From the NCBI RefSeq assembly GCF_013168275.1, contig NZ_AP019547.1, positions 620,001 to 684,000 of the forward strand: 64,000 nucleotides of DNA, read 5' to 3'. Each line of letters begins with the position of its first letter. Within the stretch, counting starts at the first letter, position 1. The notes below the pieces were generated by a model. The model did no database searches and was not told the DNA's origin. It saw only the letters and a program-made list of their open reading frames with translations. The stretch comes from Candidatus Nitrotoga sp. AM1P (GTDB lineage: Bacteria; Pseudomonadota; Gammaproteobacteria; Burkholderiales; Gallionellaceae). Shown piece by piece: positions 33,172 through 42,652 of this stretch. A program made the position numbers and the translations under genes.

Positions 33172-34260
33172 TCAATGCTCAGGTTTTGGACATTTGCAAT
33201 AGCCATTTAACTCGACATAGGCTTGGCCGCTTACTGCGCCGCTAATGTTGCACGCCCCTTCCCAATATACCGGGCCGACCCAGAAGCTGTGGTTGCCGCG
33301 CAGCTCCTGATCTGGCACGGCAGGCTGCACGGTGAAAATTTCGCTGCCGATTGTCACCGTCCAGCCGGCGGGATAGGTGCAGCCAGTGGTAGGGCTGGTC
33401 CAATGACCCAGTATGGTCACGTCGAATTGATGCGCGGCGAGAGTTGTGGTGCGTCCCTGTGCGTCGGTGATCGAGCCGGACTTTTCTACTGTGGCTTCTT
33501 CGCCGTTAAAATCGAATAGCATAATTTGGCGGTTATCTGCCAGTTCGATGGCAAACCATTGCCAGCCTTTATCAATCGCTTGGAACAGCTCGCCGTATTG
33601 GCGGTCAAACCAGCTGGTTCCGGTGACTTTGTAAGACTTGCCTTTAATGCTCAAGGTGCCAGTCGTCGCCATATGAGTGCGCGAATAGTAGTAAGTGTAG
33701 CCGCCAAAAACATAGGGGTGTGCATCGCCGCCGTAGTGCAGTGCGGGCGATTTGGTTGATTGCAGGTCAATATCCAGCACGTAGTCACCGACTGCGCTGT
33801 GCAAATGATCTGTGCCATTGCCGCCCACCGCCGTGACAGAATTGTTCGCACCGGCACTGAGCTTGAAGCCATTGGGAGTTTTGTTGGGGAGTTTGAATTC
33901 GACAAATTCCTTGAATTCAAAGCGATTGCCGTTCACATCGGTGATGGCCACTTGTACCAGCTGATCGCGCATGAACAGGAAAGCATCGAAGGTAAAAAAC
34001 ACCACTTCAAAACCAAAATGCTGGCCGTCTTCCGTTTCCAGATGGCCCGTCCAGTACCACCACTGCACCTGTTCGGTGGGTAAAAATGCATCGTCTGCGG
34101 GCAGGGTCAGCGGACCAATCAGGCCACGCTTTGGACTAAGCCAGCACATGAGAATAACCGTCACCAAGAGTATCCACGGCAGTAACGGTGGGTATTTCCA
34201 AACTATCAGCACCAAGATCAGTACGATGAACCAAGGTGATTTTTGCCAGACTGTACGCAT
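33172..34260 (-). CDS. AttH/CrtC-like lipocalin-fold protein with membrane anchor
   Basis: A 362-residue protein. Two hydrophobic segments at residues 10-45 anchor it. The rest is an AttH/CrtC (carotenoid 1,2-hydratase) type double lipocalin-like fold: QVQWWYWTGHLETEDGQHFG, YTYYYSRTHMATTGTLSI, SWFDRQYGELF and GWQWFAIELADNRQIMLFDF are its signatures. Enzymes in this family hydrate or modify carotenoids or other lipids; the substrate here is unknown. Its ATG lies two bases after the stop of the diguanylate cyclase gene, placing it in the signalling operon. Confidence 0.82.
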   Translation of the reverse strand: MRTVWQKSPWFIVLILVLIVWKYPPLLPWILLVTVILMCWLSPKRGLIGPLTLPADDAFLPTEQVQWWYWTGHLETEDGQHFGFEVVFFTFDAFLFMRDQLVQVAITDVNGNRFEFKEFVEFKLPNKTPNGFKLSAGANNSVTAVGGNGTDHLHSAVGDYVLDIDLQSTKSPALHYGGDAHPYVFGGYTYYYSRTHMATTGTLSIKGKSYKVTGTSWFDRQYGELFQAIDKGWQWFAIELADNRQIMLFDFNGEEATVEKSGSITDAQGRTTTLAAHQFDVTILGHWTSPTTGCTYPAGWTVTIGSEIFTVQPAVPDQELRGNHSFWVGPVYWEGACNISGAVSGQAYVELNGYCKCPKPEH

Positions 34261-34262
34261 GC

Positions 34263-35201
34263 TTAGACGTTCCTCGGAATGGGGTTTTTGTTATGCCAGG
34301 ATTTTACCTGATTGCGTCCAGACTGCTTGGCCAGGTACAGCGCCTGATCGGCCAGTTTGAGCAACTCTGCCGCTGAATTTGTTTCGCTCTGGGAGTTGCA
34401 AGCGACCCCAATACTGATTGTGATATGTTCTGCGGCCAGTGAGTGGGCGTGGGAAATCTGCATGGCGGCAACAGTTTCGCGCAAGGATTCGGCCACTTTA
34501 CGCGCATCTTCCAGATCGGTTTCTGGTAGCAAAACGACAAATTCTTCGCCGCCGTAGCGCGCTATCAAATCCATCGGACGGTTTATCTCGGCTTGCATGG
34601 CTTGGGCGACTTGTGCCAAACATTGATCGCCCAAGCCGTGACCATAGTGGTCGTTAAACAGTTTGAAATAATCCACATCCAACATCAGCAAGGACAGTGC
34701 ATGTTGCTGCCGTACCGCACGCTGCAGCTCGTTGTCCAGCGTGTCGTCGAAACGACGTCGATTGGCGACCTGGGTTAGTCCATCTATGAACGAAAGGCGT
34801 TTTAACGCATCGGTTTGCAGTTTGAGCGCAATGTGGTTGCGTACCCGTGCTTTGATAATGGGCGGGCTAATCGGCTTATGAATGTAGTCCATTGCGCCCA
34901 GCGTCAGTCCAAGTTCTTCATCTTCGGTTTGGTTGCGGGCGGTGACGAACAACACGGGAATATCACAGGTATCTGGATTGGCCTTGAGGCGTCTACAAAC
35001 TTCATAACCATCCATCTCCGGCATCATCACATCCAGCAAAATCAAATCCGGCAAGCTGGCCGCAACCAACTCCAGGGCTTTAGCGCCGCTGGTCGCCAAC
35101 TGGACACGGTAATCTTCGCGCAAAATGCTGCTCAACAGGCTCAGGTTGGCGGGCACATCATCCACCAGCAAGATCGTCGCGCGTTCGGTTTTGGCAAACA
35201 T
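34263..35201 (-). CDS. Response regulator with GGDEF domain (diguanylate cyclase)
   Basis: Start at ATG 35201 with GGAG upstream; a TTG at 35234 would overlap the kinase gene. Residues about 8-125 are a receiver domain (LLVDDVPANL, phosphoryl Asp in LILLDVMMPEMDGYEV, Lys in IHKPIS). Residues about 150-305 are GGDEF with the active-site motif GGEEF (RYGGEEFVVLLPETDLEDAR), so it should make cyclic di-GMP. No RxxD inhibitory site is obvious. It follows the hybrid kinase gene and is its likely output partner. Confidence 0.92.
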   Translation of the reverse strand: MFAKTERATILLVDDVPANLSLLSSILREDYRVQLATSGAKALELVAASLPDLILLDVMMPEMDGYEVCRRLKANPDTCDIPVLFVTARNQTEDEELGLTLGAMDYIHKPISPPIIKARVRNHIALKLQTDALKRLSFIDGLTQVANRRRFDDTLDNELQRAVRQQHALSLLMLDVDYFKLFNDHYGHGLGDQCLAQVAQAMQAEINRPMDLIARYGGEEFVVLLPETDLEDARKVAESLRETVAAMQISHAHSLAAEHITISIGVACNSQSETNSAAELLKLADQALYLAKQSGRNQVKSWHNKNPIPRNV

Positions 35202-35230
35202 GGGGTTGTACTCCGCTATGTTATAAAGGT

Positions 35231-37633
35231 TCAAGGTCTTAAAGTTTCAACTTCCGGTAACAAGGCCAAGGCAATATCAAAATCAAAATTATCCAGCGCC
35301 ACCGAGATACGATGTACGGTCTGCACTGGCAGCAGGTTTGCAAATGCAGGCTTGTGAGCTTGCCATAAATCTGCCGCTTCAACATTGCATTCTCTCAGCA
35401 ATATTCTCAGTTGTGGCAAACAGTCTGGCCATTGGCCCGGTAGCGTGACAGCTTCTGACTGTGCGCTTAGTTCATACGATGGCGATAGGGGCGCATGCTC
35501 TGACAGACCCTTGAGTAAATGCCGTAGCGCCTCAGGCAATACCGGTTTGGACAGGAATAGATGAGCATTCAACCTGGAGACGGTATCGTGCATGACATCC
35601 GTATCGTAGGCGGAGACGATGACCGGCAAAGGCTGGTTATCTGGCGATTGTGCGTGCAGGCTACGCAAGACTTGTTCGCCATCCATGTTGGGCATGACCC
35701 AGTCCAACATCAGCAGATGATAGGGGCGATTTTGTTGCTGTGCCTGAGCAATCATTTCTAGCGCAACCTGACCGTTTTCGGCGCTGTCGATGCCGGCTCC
35801 CGGTGTCTGACTCACGCCAAGATGATGCAACATTTTAACCAGCACCATGCGCGCTTCAGGTTGATCATCTACGACCAAAACGCGCAGGTTCTGTACGCCA
35901 GACAAGCTCGCTGGAGTAGCCGTGCCCGGTTGCGCACGCAAAAAACGGGCGGTAAAAATGAAGTGTGAACCGGCATCGGGTTTACTTTCCACCCAGATAC
36001 GCCCGCCCATCAGCTCGACAAAACGCTTGGCAATTACCAGCCCCAGGCCCGTCCCTCCGTATTTTCGCGTGGTGGAGCCATCCGCCTGGCTAAACTCTTG
36101 GAACAAGTGTTCCATCTGTTCCGCCGTCATGCCGATACCCGTATCGCTCACGGCAAAACGTAGTGTCATTGATTCGGCATCTTGTGCATCGATACCCAGC
36201 GTCAACTTGACATGGCCGCTATGCGTAAATTTGATGGCGTTGGATAACAGGTTGATGAGGATTTGCCCCAGGCGCAACGCATCCCCAACCAAAGCGCCCC
36301 CTTCATCCAACAAATGGGGGGTGTCCACTTCAAACAATAATTCCACTTCTTTTTCGTAAGCGCGTTGTTGCAACAAGGCCAGAGCGTTGGAAACCACCTC
36401 CTCAACCAGGAAGCGATTTTGTTCCAGCTCCAGCTTGCCCGCTTCAATCTTGGAAAAATCCAGGACGTTGTTGATAATGTCCATCAGCATCTTGGCGGCG
36501 TTATGCACCTTGGAAATATAATCACGCTGACGCGCATTCAGGTCTGTTTTGAGCGCCAAATAGGCCATACCCAGAATAGCGTTCATGGGCGTACGAATTT
36601 CATGGCTCATCGTAGCCAAAAACATGGATTTGATTTTGGTCGCATTCTCGGCTTGATTACGCGCTTTTTCCAATGCCAGCTGTACGGTTTGGCGACGGCT
36701 GATATCGGCTTCGATTGATTGCGCCATGCTGTCGAACGTCTCGCTCAACACGGCCAGCTCATCTACCTCTGAATCCCGTGTCGAATCCAATGCTGAATCC
36801 AGTCTGGTGCGGCTGGTGTAGTCACCTGCCGACAATCGGTCGGCAGACAGCTTGAGTCGTTCGATCGGCTTTAATACCTGGCGACGCACGGTATTAAAGG
36901 CTAACCCAACCAGACAGATGGTGACCGCCATGCTTGCCAGCAAAACCATAATGAGCCGCTGCAAGCGTGCGGTTGCTTGCTCGACCTCGCCTTGGGTGCG
37001 CTTGCTGACTTGTTCATTTAGCCCCTCTACCGCGTGTGCCAAATCGGCTTTCAGCCGGTTATAAGCCTGGCTGTAAACCAGCTTGCTGGCAAAATCAAGA
37101 CGAGGAGTTCCTTCGGAAACAAATACGCGTTTATCTGGGTCATAAAGCCCTTGCGTAGCGGCAAAAGCGATCTGCTCGGTTTGCTTCATGGCTTCGGTGG
37201 CCGCGAAAACCTGCGTGAGTGTCTGAAGTTCTTGTGCGTTGAAACCCAAAGCGCGCATCCTGTCTGTTAATACATGGCGTTCAACTTGTTCAGGTATAAC
37301 ATGCAACATCCGCTCTGCAATCACATCATCCCAATAAGTCACGGGATTAAATTTGGCGGGTGCGGATTTTTTACCCTGACGTACGGCAAGGATATCGTAG
37401 TAATAAAACAGATAGCGCGACTCGCCGGTAGTCGTGTAGGCGCGCACCAGACTGGCCAGTTGTTCGGTTTCTTGTTGCAGTTCGTTAGACAACTGAATAG
37501 ACAGCCGCCGATGTTCTTGCACGGTCATCATTTTGCTGTACGCCTGCTTAATCAGCACGACGCATAGCATATTTGCGCCCAATACCAGCAACACCCCCAC
37601 AGAAAACCAGATTGAGAGTTTGCGCAGTTTCAT
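35231..37633 (-). CDS. Hybrid sensor histidine kinase
   Basis: An 800-residue membrane kinase. Transmembrane helices lie at about 8-29 and 227-247 with a helical periplasmic sensor between them. HAMP follows (VRRQVLKPIERLKLSADRLS). HisKA has the phosphoacceptor in FLATMSHEIRTPMNAILGMA. The ATPase domain has NLLSNAIKFTHSG, VSDTGIGM and KYGGTGLGLVIAKRF. A receiver domain at about 585-705 has Asp in HLLMLDWVMPNMDGEQVL, and the C-terminal helical tail resembles a degenerate HPt. It probably controls the REC-GGDEF protein encoded next. Confidence 0.93.
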   Translation of the reverse strand: MKLRKLSIWFSVGVLLVLGANMLCVVLIKQAYSKMMTVQEHRRLSIQLSNELQQETEQLASLVRAYTTTGESRYLFYYYDILAVRQGKKSAPAKFNPVTYWDDVIAERMLHVIPEQVERHVLTDRMRALGFNAQELQTLTQVFAATEAMKQTEQIAFAATQGLYDPDKRVFVSEGTPRLDFASKLVYSQAYNRLKADLAHAVEGLNEQVSKRTQGEVEQATARLQRLIMVLLASMAVTICLVGLAFNTVRRQVLKPIERLKLSADRLSAGDYTSRTRLDSALDSTRDSEVDELAVLSETFDSMAQSIEADISRRQTVQLALEKARNQAENATKIKSMFLATMSHEIRTPMNAILGMAYLALKTDLNARQRDYISKVHNAAKMLMDIINNVLDFSKIEAGKLELEQNRFLVEEVVSNALALLQQRAYEKEVELLFEVDTPHLLDEGGALVGDALRLGQILINLLSNAIKFTHSGHVKLTLGIDAQDAESMTLRFAVSDTGIGMTAEQMEHLFQEFSQADGSTTRKYGGTGLGLVIAKRFVELMGGRIWVESKPDAGSHFIFTARFLRAQPGTATPASLSGVQNLRVLVVDDQPEARMVLVKMLHHLGVSQTPGAGIDSAENGQVALEMIAQAQQQNRPYHLLMLDWVMPNMDGEQVLRSLHAQSPDNQPLPVIVSAYDTDVMHDTVSRLNAHLFLSKPVLPEALRHLLKGLSEHAPLSPSYELSAQSEAVTLPGQWPDCLPQLRILLRECNVEAADLWQAHKPAFANLLPVQTVHRISVALDNFDFDIALALLPEVETLRP

Positions 37634-38101
37634 CGGTACGGGCGACTATCTACAGCAATGTATTCACAAGGTTCAGGCATATTCGGTCGCGTATGACTGC
37701 TTTCAGCATAAGATTTCATCATCGTGCCACAAGTTTCACCGTCAGGCCATCAAGGTTCACCGCATGTGAATGGATCAAAGCATTCCCCGCTCAAATCAAC
37801 GCGCCGCGAAGACAAATCCAGATCAAGCCGTATCTCGGAATAGATTTCGATGAAGGCAGCGAAAAGGATGTAATCGTCAGCGGCAATATTCTTTTGTTCC
37901 ATTTATGGAATAACTTATCCCATTCTCATGGCTTTATCTATCTTTTTAAGCCGTCTAGTATGTAACCACATTACTTCACTTGAGAGGTCAACATGATTAA
38001 TTCTGAAATTCCCGAGCAAAAAGACGGCGTAACGAAAAAATGATTTTAGCAATGGGCGTTTTGTTTGAACCAAATAACTTCAAACCAACAAGGAGCATGA
38101 C
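37634..38101. other. Intergenic region between divergent operons
   Basis: It contains the promoters for the kinase operon (left) and the DoxX operon (right). A 16-codon frame at 37993-38043 (MINSEIPEQKDGVTKK) with GAGAGG upstream could be a leader or gene remnant. Longer frames on either strand show no recognisable protein. Confidence 0.4.
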
Positions 38102-38554
38102 ATGAAGACCAACAATATTTTCAAGCAGATCAATGGCAATATCGTGAAATTGGTATCAATACCTATGATCAACGCATCGCTTGCGCTCGCCGCCAGACTT
38201 CTAGCGTCGGCAATCTTCATTGGTGCAGGATTCAGCAAACTGGGCGCGGGTTATGCGGGAACGCAAGCCTATATGGCATCTGTTGGGCTCTCCGGTGAGC
38301 TTCTACCCTTGGTGATCGGGCTGGAAATTGGGGGTGGGCTGGCGCTGTTGCTTGGTTTTCAGACCCGCTTAGCGGCATTCGCGCTGTCGGTTTTCTGCAT
38401 CGTTTCCAGTGTGTTGTTTCATTCTGGCGCAGATCCGATGCAACAAATCATGTTTATGAAAAATCTGGCGATGGCAGGCGGATTACTGGCATTTACTTTA
38501 TTCGGTGCCGGTCGTATGAGTCTGGATGGGGAAACACAGGGTCGAATTTCTTAA
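38102..38554 (+). CDS. DoxX family membrane protein
   Basis: A 150-residue inner-membrane protein with four hydrophobic segments. RLLASAIFIGAGFSKLGAGY and GLEIGGGLALLLGFQTRLAA are the DoxX signatures. An N-terminal 30-residue extension precedes the first helix. AAGGAGCATGAC precedes the ATG. DoxX proteins are linked to thiol and oxidative-stress handling. It is followed 55 bases later by an Old Yellow Enzyme gene, a common pairing; both may respond to electrophiles or quinones (inference). Confidence 0.88.
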   Translation: MKTNNIFKQINGNIVKLVSIPMINASLALAARLLASAIFIGAGFSKLGAGYAGTQAYMASVGLSGELLPLVIGLEIGGGLALLLGFQTRLAAFALSVFCIVSSVLFHSGADPMQQIMFMKNLAMAGGLLAFTLFGAGRMSLDGETQGRIS

Positions 38555-38609
38555 CGTTAAGTCACTCGTCCGTATCTTAATTAAGAAAATATTTAATAAG
38601 GAAAACAAC

Positions 38610-39677
38610 ATGACCACGACTCTTTTTACCCCCACTACTCTAGGCCAACTGCAACTAAAAAACCGCATCGTCATGGCACCTCTGACGCGTTCACGTGCTA
38701 TCGGCAATGTGCCGAACGAATTAATGGAAAAATATTACCGGCTGCGCGCAGGAGCCGGGCTCATCATCACTGAAGGCACATCGCCGTCGCCGAACGGACT
38801 CGGTTATGCGCGGATTCCCGGTATATATAACGATGCACAAGTACAAGGCTGGCGGCGAGTAACGGACGGCGTACATCAGGCAGGTGGCAAGATATTCATG
38901 CAATTGATGCATACTGGGCGGGTTAGTCATCCCGCGAACATGCCAACCGGCACCAAGGTGCTCGCGCCTTCCACCATTGCCACGCCAGGCGAAATGTGGA
39001 CGGATAGCAATGGATTGCAACCGCATCCTGTTCCAACTGAAATGAACGAAGCTGATATTGCTCACGCCATCGCCGAATATGCAACTGCTGCCAAACGGGC
39101 GATTGAAGCGGGATTCGATGGCGTAGAGTTACATGCGGCAAATAGCTACCTGATCGACCAATTTCTCAACACAGCTTCCAATCAGCGCACTGACCGCTGG
39201 GGTGGCAGTATTGAAAATCGCATCCGCTTCGCCGTAGAAGTTGCCAAGGCTGTTGCCGTTGCTATCGGTGCAGATCACATCGGTATGCGCATCTCACCTT
39301 ACAGTGTTTTCAACGGCATGACCCCCGATGCTGAAATGGATGCTCTGTACGAACGCTTGATCGCCGAATTAAACGGCATCGGCTTGGTGTATATCCACAT
39401 CGTTGATCACAGCTCGATGGGCGCACCGGAAGTTAGCCCGGTGTTGAAGGAAAAAATACGTGCCGCGTTCGAAGGGAAATACATTTTGTCAGGCGGCTAT
39501 GATTTGACTCGCGCGAACGTCGATCTCGATTTACAGCGTGGTGACCTCGTCGCATTCGGCCGCCCATTCATCTCCAATCCCGATCTGGTAGAAAAACTAC
39601 GCAATGCCAGCCCCTTGGCATCACCAGACTCCAATACCTTTTATACACCAGGAGAAAAAGGATACACCGACTATTGA
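38610..39677 (+). CDS. nemA: Alkene reductase, Old Yellow Enzyme family
   Basis: A 355-residue FMN-dependent reductase of activated C=C bonds and nitro compounds. Start at ATG 38610 with AAGGAAAACAAC upstream. Motifs are LKNRIVMAPLTRSRA at the N-terminus, the FMN and substrate residues in LMHTGRVSHPAN, and GVELHAANSYLIDQFLN with the His and Asn that bind substrate phenols. The region TDRWGGSIENRIRF follows, and VAFGRPFISNPDLV binds the FMN phosphate. NemA-type; the symbol is by family similarity. It sits downstream of DoxX in one transcript. Confidence 0.9.
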   Translation: MTTTLFTPTTLGQLQLKNRIVMAPLTRSRAIGNVPNELMEKYYRLRAGAGLIITEGTSPSPNGLGYARIPGIYNDAQVQGWRRVTDGVHQAGGKIFMQLMHTGRVSHPANMPTGTKVLAPSTIATPGEMWTDSNGLQPHPVPTEMNEADIAHAIAEYATAAKRAIEAGFDGVELHAANSYLIDQFLNTASNQRTDRWGGSIENRIRFAVEVAKAVAVAIGADHIGMRISPYSVFNGMTPDAEMDALYERLIAELNGIGLVYIHIVDHSSMGAPEVSPVLKEKIRAAFEGKYILSGGYDLTRANVDLDLQRGDLVAFGRPFISNPDLVEKLRNASPLASPDSNTFYTPGEKGYTDY

Positions 39678-39789
39678 TGCTCAATGAATACTGACTTATT
39701 TCTAAAGCGGTCACTTTAGAACGATCGATGCTACGCCGATTTTCGACGCAGCATCCCCTCTAATGACGGATTAGCGTATGAATGATGTG

Positions 39790-40104
39790 CTAATGCGTGT
39801 GAGCTCCGTTGTGTTTCATATCGTGGATTTTCTTGCTTTGTTCATTCTGCTCCCTATTGATTCGCTTGCGTTCATGCTTGGTTACGGTGCCGTCGGCTTT
39901 AGCTTTCTCTTCCATTCTTTCTACCTTGGCTTGTCCAGCATCTAATTTGGCCTCTTCTTTTGGGGTTAAGGCACCCGATCTAATGCCCTGATCAATGCGC
40001 TGTTCCTGCTTAGCTTCACGATTGTCAATTCTTGGAGTATCGGCATAGCTGGAAACAGCAAATCCGAGGGTTATTGCGGTAATACCAAAGACTACTTTCA
40101 ACAT
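39790..40104 (-). CDS. Secreted charged helical protein (104 aa)
   Basis: A signal peptide ends at SSYA, followed by a 80-residue highly charged helical protein: RIDNREAKQEQRIDQGIRSG, ALTPKEEAKLDAGQAKVERM and TVTKHERKRINREQNEQSKK. It ends in MKHNGAHTH, a possible metal-binding histidine tail. Similar small periplasmic proteins recur in Nitrosomonadales. The TPKE...DGTVTKHE pattern resembles degenerate EF-hand-like repeats. ATTTAGGAGATATGC lies before the ATG. Function unknown. Confidence 0.75.
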   Translation of the reverse strand: MLKVVFGITAITLGFAVSSYADTPRIDNREAKQEQRIDQGIRSGALTPKEEAKLDAGQAKVERMEEKAKADGTVTKHERKRINREQNEQSKKIHDMKHNGAHTH

Positions 40105-40712
40105 GCATATCTCCTAAATGGTGGCGGCATGATTGCCGCTGTAATCATTAACGCTCTACATGAATTGTAAGTTGACCCCTGGCCTAAAGGCTGAATATCT
40201 AAAAGAAAGGGGACGCTACCCCTTTAAGCACGATTGGATATACGAAAGAGAATCGTGGCCATATTTCACGAAAAGGGTTGCGTCCCCATGAGAATAAGAA
40301 ATTTGCTTATTTTAATTTGTTAACACCTCTGTACTATGTGCTCATCAGACGGGCATGGCGACTAGAGCTGGACAATGAATTACATGGTTTTGTTGCACCC
40401 GTCCTTAATATGAGAAACTTAAATCCTTGATTAACGCCAGTGATTACCTCAAGCCAGACATCAGCTTTGAGCACGGGATTTACAAGCAGCAAAATGAACG
40501 ATAATGATTTTTGAAGCTTAACAATATTTAAGATGAAGCTGTTTAAATCCATCCAGGCAAGAAGAACCTGCTTGAAAAATAAAATCGGCAAGGCAAATCG
40601 AGGAAATATTTATTAAGCCGATTGAACCAGGAAAAAATCCAGTTACCCAGATTCAACATTCTTTGTTCAACTTTTCTGTATTGGAAAATACAGCACTCGT
40701 TTGGTGACAGCC
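40105..40712. other. Intergenic region with a REP-like palindrome
   Basis: A 600-base region containing the palindrome at 40209-40287. A minus-strand frame at 40334-40591 has no ribosome site or recognisable protein and I do not support it. The promoter of the FecR-like gene must lie at the right end. Confidence 0.45.
40209..40287. repeat. REP-like nested palindrome
   Basis: The outer arms are GGGGACGCTACCCCTTT and AAAAGGGTTGCGTCCCC, with an inner pair CACGATT/AATCGTG. The form, short and with imperfect outer arms, resembles REP elements spread by REP-associated transposases. Confidence 0.65.
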
Positions 40713-42443
40713 ATGTTGCATTTACTTTGCCTTTTGCGCTACGTTATAGCACTCGTCTTAAGTCTGCAGCTTGTCAATCCTGCCGCTGCGGCTGAACCAG
40801 AATGGTTGTACGCGGTAAATCCCGGCGATACTTTGATCAGCGTTGCGGCAGGCTATTTGGCCAATCCCAACGACTGGCGCAAGCTCCAAAAACTTAATGA
40901 CGTGACTGAACCTAGGCGGCTCATACCCGGAACCAAGTTGCGTTTACCGGTGGCCCTGCTGAAGCGTGAAGCTGTCATCGCTGATGTCATTCATGTCCAC
41001 GGCAAGGTCACGCATACCGCGAAGAATGGCCGCCCTCAAAATCTTATCGCAAGCGCACGACTAGAGGTGGGTGACATGATCGAAACCAGCACTGACGCTA
41101 GTGTGTCCATGCGTTTTGTGGACGGCTCACGCCTCCTGCTCATCCAGAACACGCAAGTGACCCTAGCGGAAATGATTCTCTTCGGAAAAACTGGCATGGC
41201 CAAAACGATTATCGAGTTGAATCGAGGTAGCCTGGACAATCACATAGCGGAACAGCAAAAACCAGCCGCACGTTATGAAATCAAGTCACGTGCGCTCAAT
41301 CTGGTTGTGCGAGGAACCCAATTTCGCGCTCATGTGAACGCCATCGATCAAGTCTCACGCAGCGAAGTGATCGATGGCGCCATAGAGGCCAGCGGCACTC
41401 GTGGTGAGACAGTTACCGTTTTGGCCGGTTTCGGTACACTGGCCACACCAGGGGAACCACCTCGTGCCCCACAAGCGCTATCGTTGGCACCTGATTTGAG
41501 CTTGATACCCAGCCTGTTGCAACGTGTTCCGCTGCGCTTTGAATGGCCCGCTGCAGTGGGTGCCGAACGCTACCATGCACAGGTGTTTGCGGATCGCTCA
41601 TTCGAGCGGCTACTACTGGATGGTATATTTCAGGACAACGCCGCGAATTGGCCTGACCTACCGGATGGTCGCTATGTACTGCGCGTGAGGTCAATCGATA
41701 GCAACGGCCTGGAAGGTGCAAATGCAGACCGGGAATTCATGCTTAAGGCACGCCCAGAGTTCCCTGTTATCAGTGCGCCACAGGACGGTCAGAAAGTCTA
41801 TGGCTCTCAGGCAACGTTGCGCTGGAACACTTCTAACGCAGCTCACTCCTACCACGTGCAATTGGCTGCGAAACCGGATTTCTCCGAACTGCTGGTCGAT
41901 TTGCCGGAACAGGTGAACAACGAATATACGGTGCCACTCGCACCGGGGCAATACTACTGGCGTATTGCCTCTGTCGCTGCGGAACAAAATCAGGGTCCGT
42001 TCAGCGATGTGCAATCCTTTACACAGCATAAGGCACCTCCGGAACCTCCTTCTATCACCGCGCCACGAGATAGTCAGAAAGTCTATGGCTCTCAAGCAAC
42101 GTTACGCTGGAATGCTTCTAACACAGCTCAGTCCTACCACGTGCAATTGGCTGCGAAACCGGATTTCTCCGAACTACTGGTCGATTTACCGGATCAGGTG
42201 AACAACGAATATGCGGTATTACTCGCCCCGGGGCAATATTACTGGCGGATTGCCTCTGTCGCTACGGAACAAAATCAGGGTCCTTTCAGTGATGTGCAAT
42301 CCTTCACTCAGCGCAAGATTCCCGAAAGCCCGCAATTAGAGCCGCCGCAGATCGATGACAAGCGACTAATGTCCCACTGGCACAGTAGAGAAGCAGGTGA
42401 AAAGTTTCAGGTTCAAGTGGCGCGTAATCCTGACTTTACTTAA
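40713..42443 (+). CDS. LysM-FecR domain protein with two fibronectin-like repeats, cut by a stop codon
   Basis: I favour ATG 40713 (signal peptide MLHLLCLLRYVIALVLSLQL, ending PAAAA) over a TTG at 40701. A LysM domain follows (LYAVNPGDTLISVAAGYLAN), then a FecR-type domain (LEVGDMIETSTDASVSMRFV). Two nearly identical repeats of 88 residues come next and resemble fibronectin type III sheets. TAA at 42441-42443 ends the frame after NPDFT, but the same frame continues for 65 codons to 42638. A C-to-T change in a CAA codon would explain it. It precedes a CHASE2-GGDEF-EAL gene, a frequent pairing. Confidence 0.8.
   Translation: MLHLLCLLRYVIALVLSLQLVNPAAAAEPEWLYAVNPGDTLISVAAGYLANPNDWRKLQKLNDVTEPRRLIPGTKLRLPVALLKREAVIADVIHVHGKVTHTAKNGRPQNLIASARLEVGDMIETSTDASVSMRFVDGSRLLLIQNTQVTLAEMILFGKTGMAKTIIELNRGSLDNHIAEQQKPAARYEIKSRALNLVVRGTQFRAHVNAIDQVSRSEVIDGAIEASGTRGETVTVLAGFGTLATPGEPPRAPQALSLAPDLSLIPSLLQRVPLRFEWPAAVGAERYHAQVFADRSFERLLLDGIFQDNAANWPDLPDGRYVLRVRSIDSNGLEGANADREFMLKARPEFPVISAPQDGQKVYGSQATLRWNTSNAAHSYHVQLAAKPDFSELLVDLPEQVNNEYTVPLAPGQYYWRIASVAAEQNQGPFSDVQSFTQHKAPPEPPSITAPRDSQKVYGSQATLRWNASNTAQSYHVQLAAKPDFSELLVDLPDQVNNEYAVLLAPGQYYWRIASVATEQNQGPFSDVQSFTQRKIPESPQLEPPQIDDKRLMSHWHSREAGEKFQVQVARNPDFT
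41769..42317 (+). repeat. Two 264-bp tandem repeats (period 285) in the FecR-like gene
   Basis: Copies at 41769-42032 and 42054-42317, each 88 codons, starting at the ISAPQDGQKVYGSQATLRWN and ITAPRDSQKVYGSQATLRWN segments. They differ at few codons, suggesting recent duplication or gene conversion. Confidence 0.85.
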
Positions 42444-42638
42444 CCGATCATGGACACTGTGGTGAATGTCAGCGAGAGCCAGATCGACAACCTCAAGCCC
42501 GGCATTTACTATCTGCGCGTCAAAACCATCGATGCCGATGGTTTTGCTGGTCCTTTCGGGCCAGTGCAGCAAATAGAAGTACCAACCAAAACCAACTACT
42601 GGTGGCTACTTTTACTGCTCGTGCCATTCGCTTTGTAA
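42444..42638 (+). pseudogene. In-frame tail of the LysM-FecR protein after the premature stop
   Basis: It continues the frame with PIMDTVVNVSESQIDNLKPG, then YYLRVKTIDADGFAGPFGPV and a C-terminal hydrophobic helix YWWLLLLLVPFAL. These are the rest of a third fibronectin-like repeat and a membrane anchor. Without them, the truncated protein would lose its anchor. Readthrough or restart at ATG 42450 is possible but unproven. Confidence 0.65.
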
Positions 42639-42652
42639 ACTTGGCTCCTACC

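Noticed and set aside
40334..40591. Minus-strand frame of 85 codons in the gap before the FecR-like gene
   Set aside because: No ribosome site, no recognisable sequence, and it lies in a repeat-containing intergenic region.
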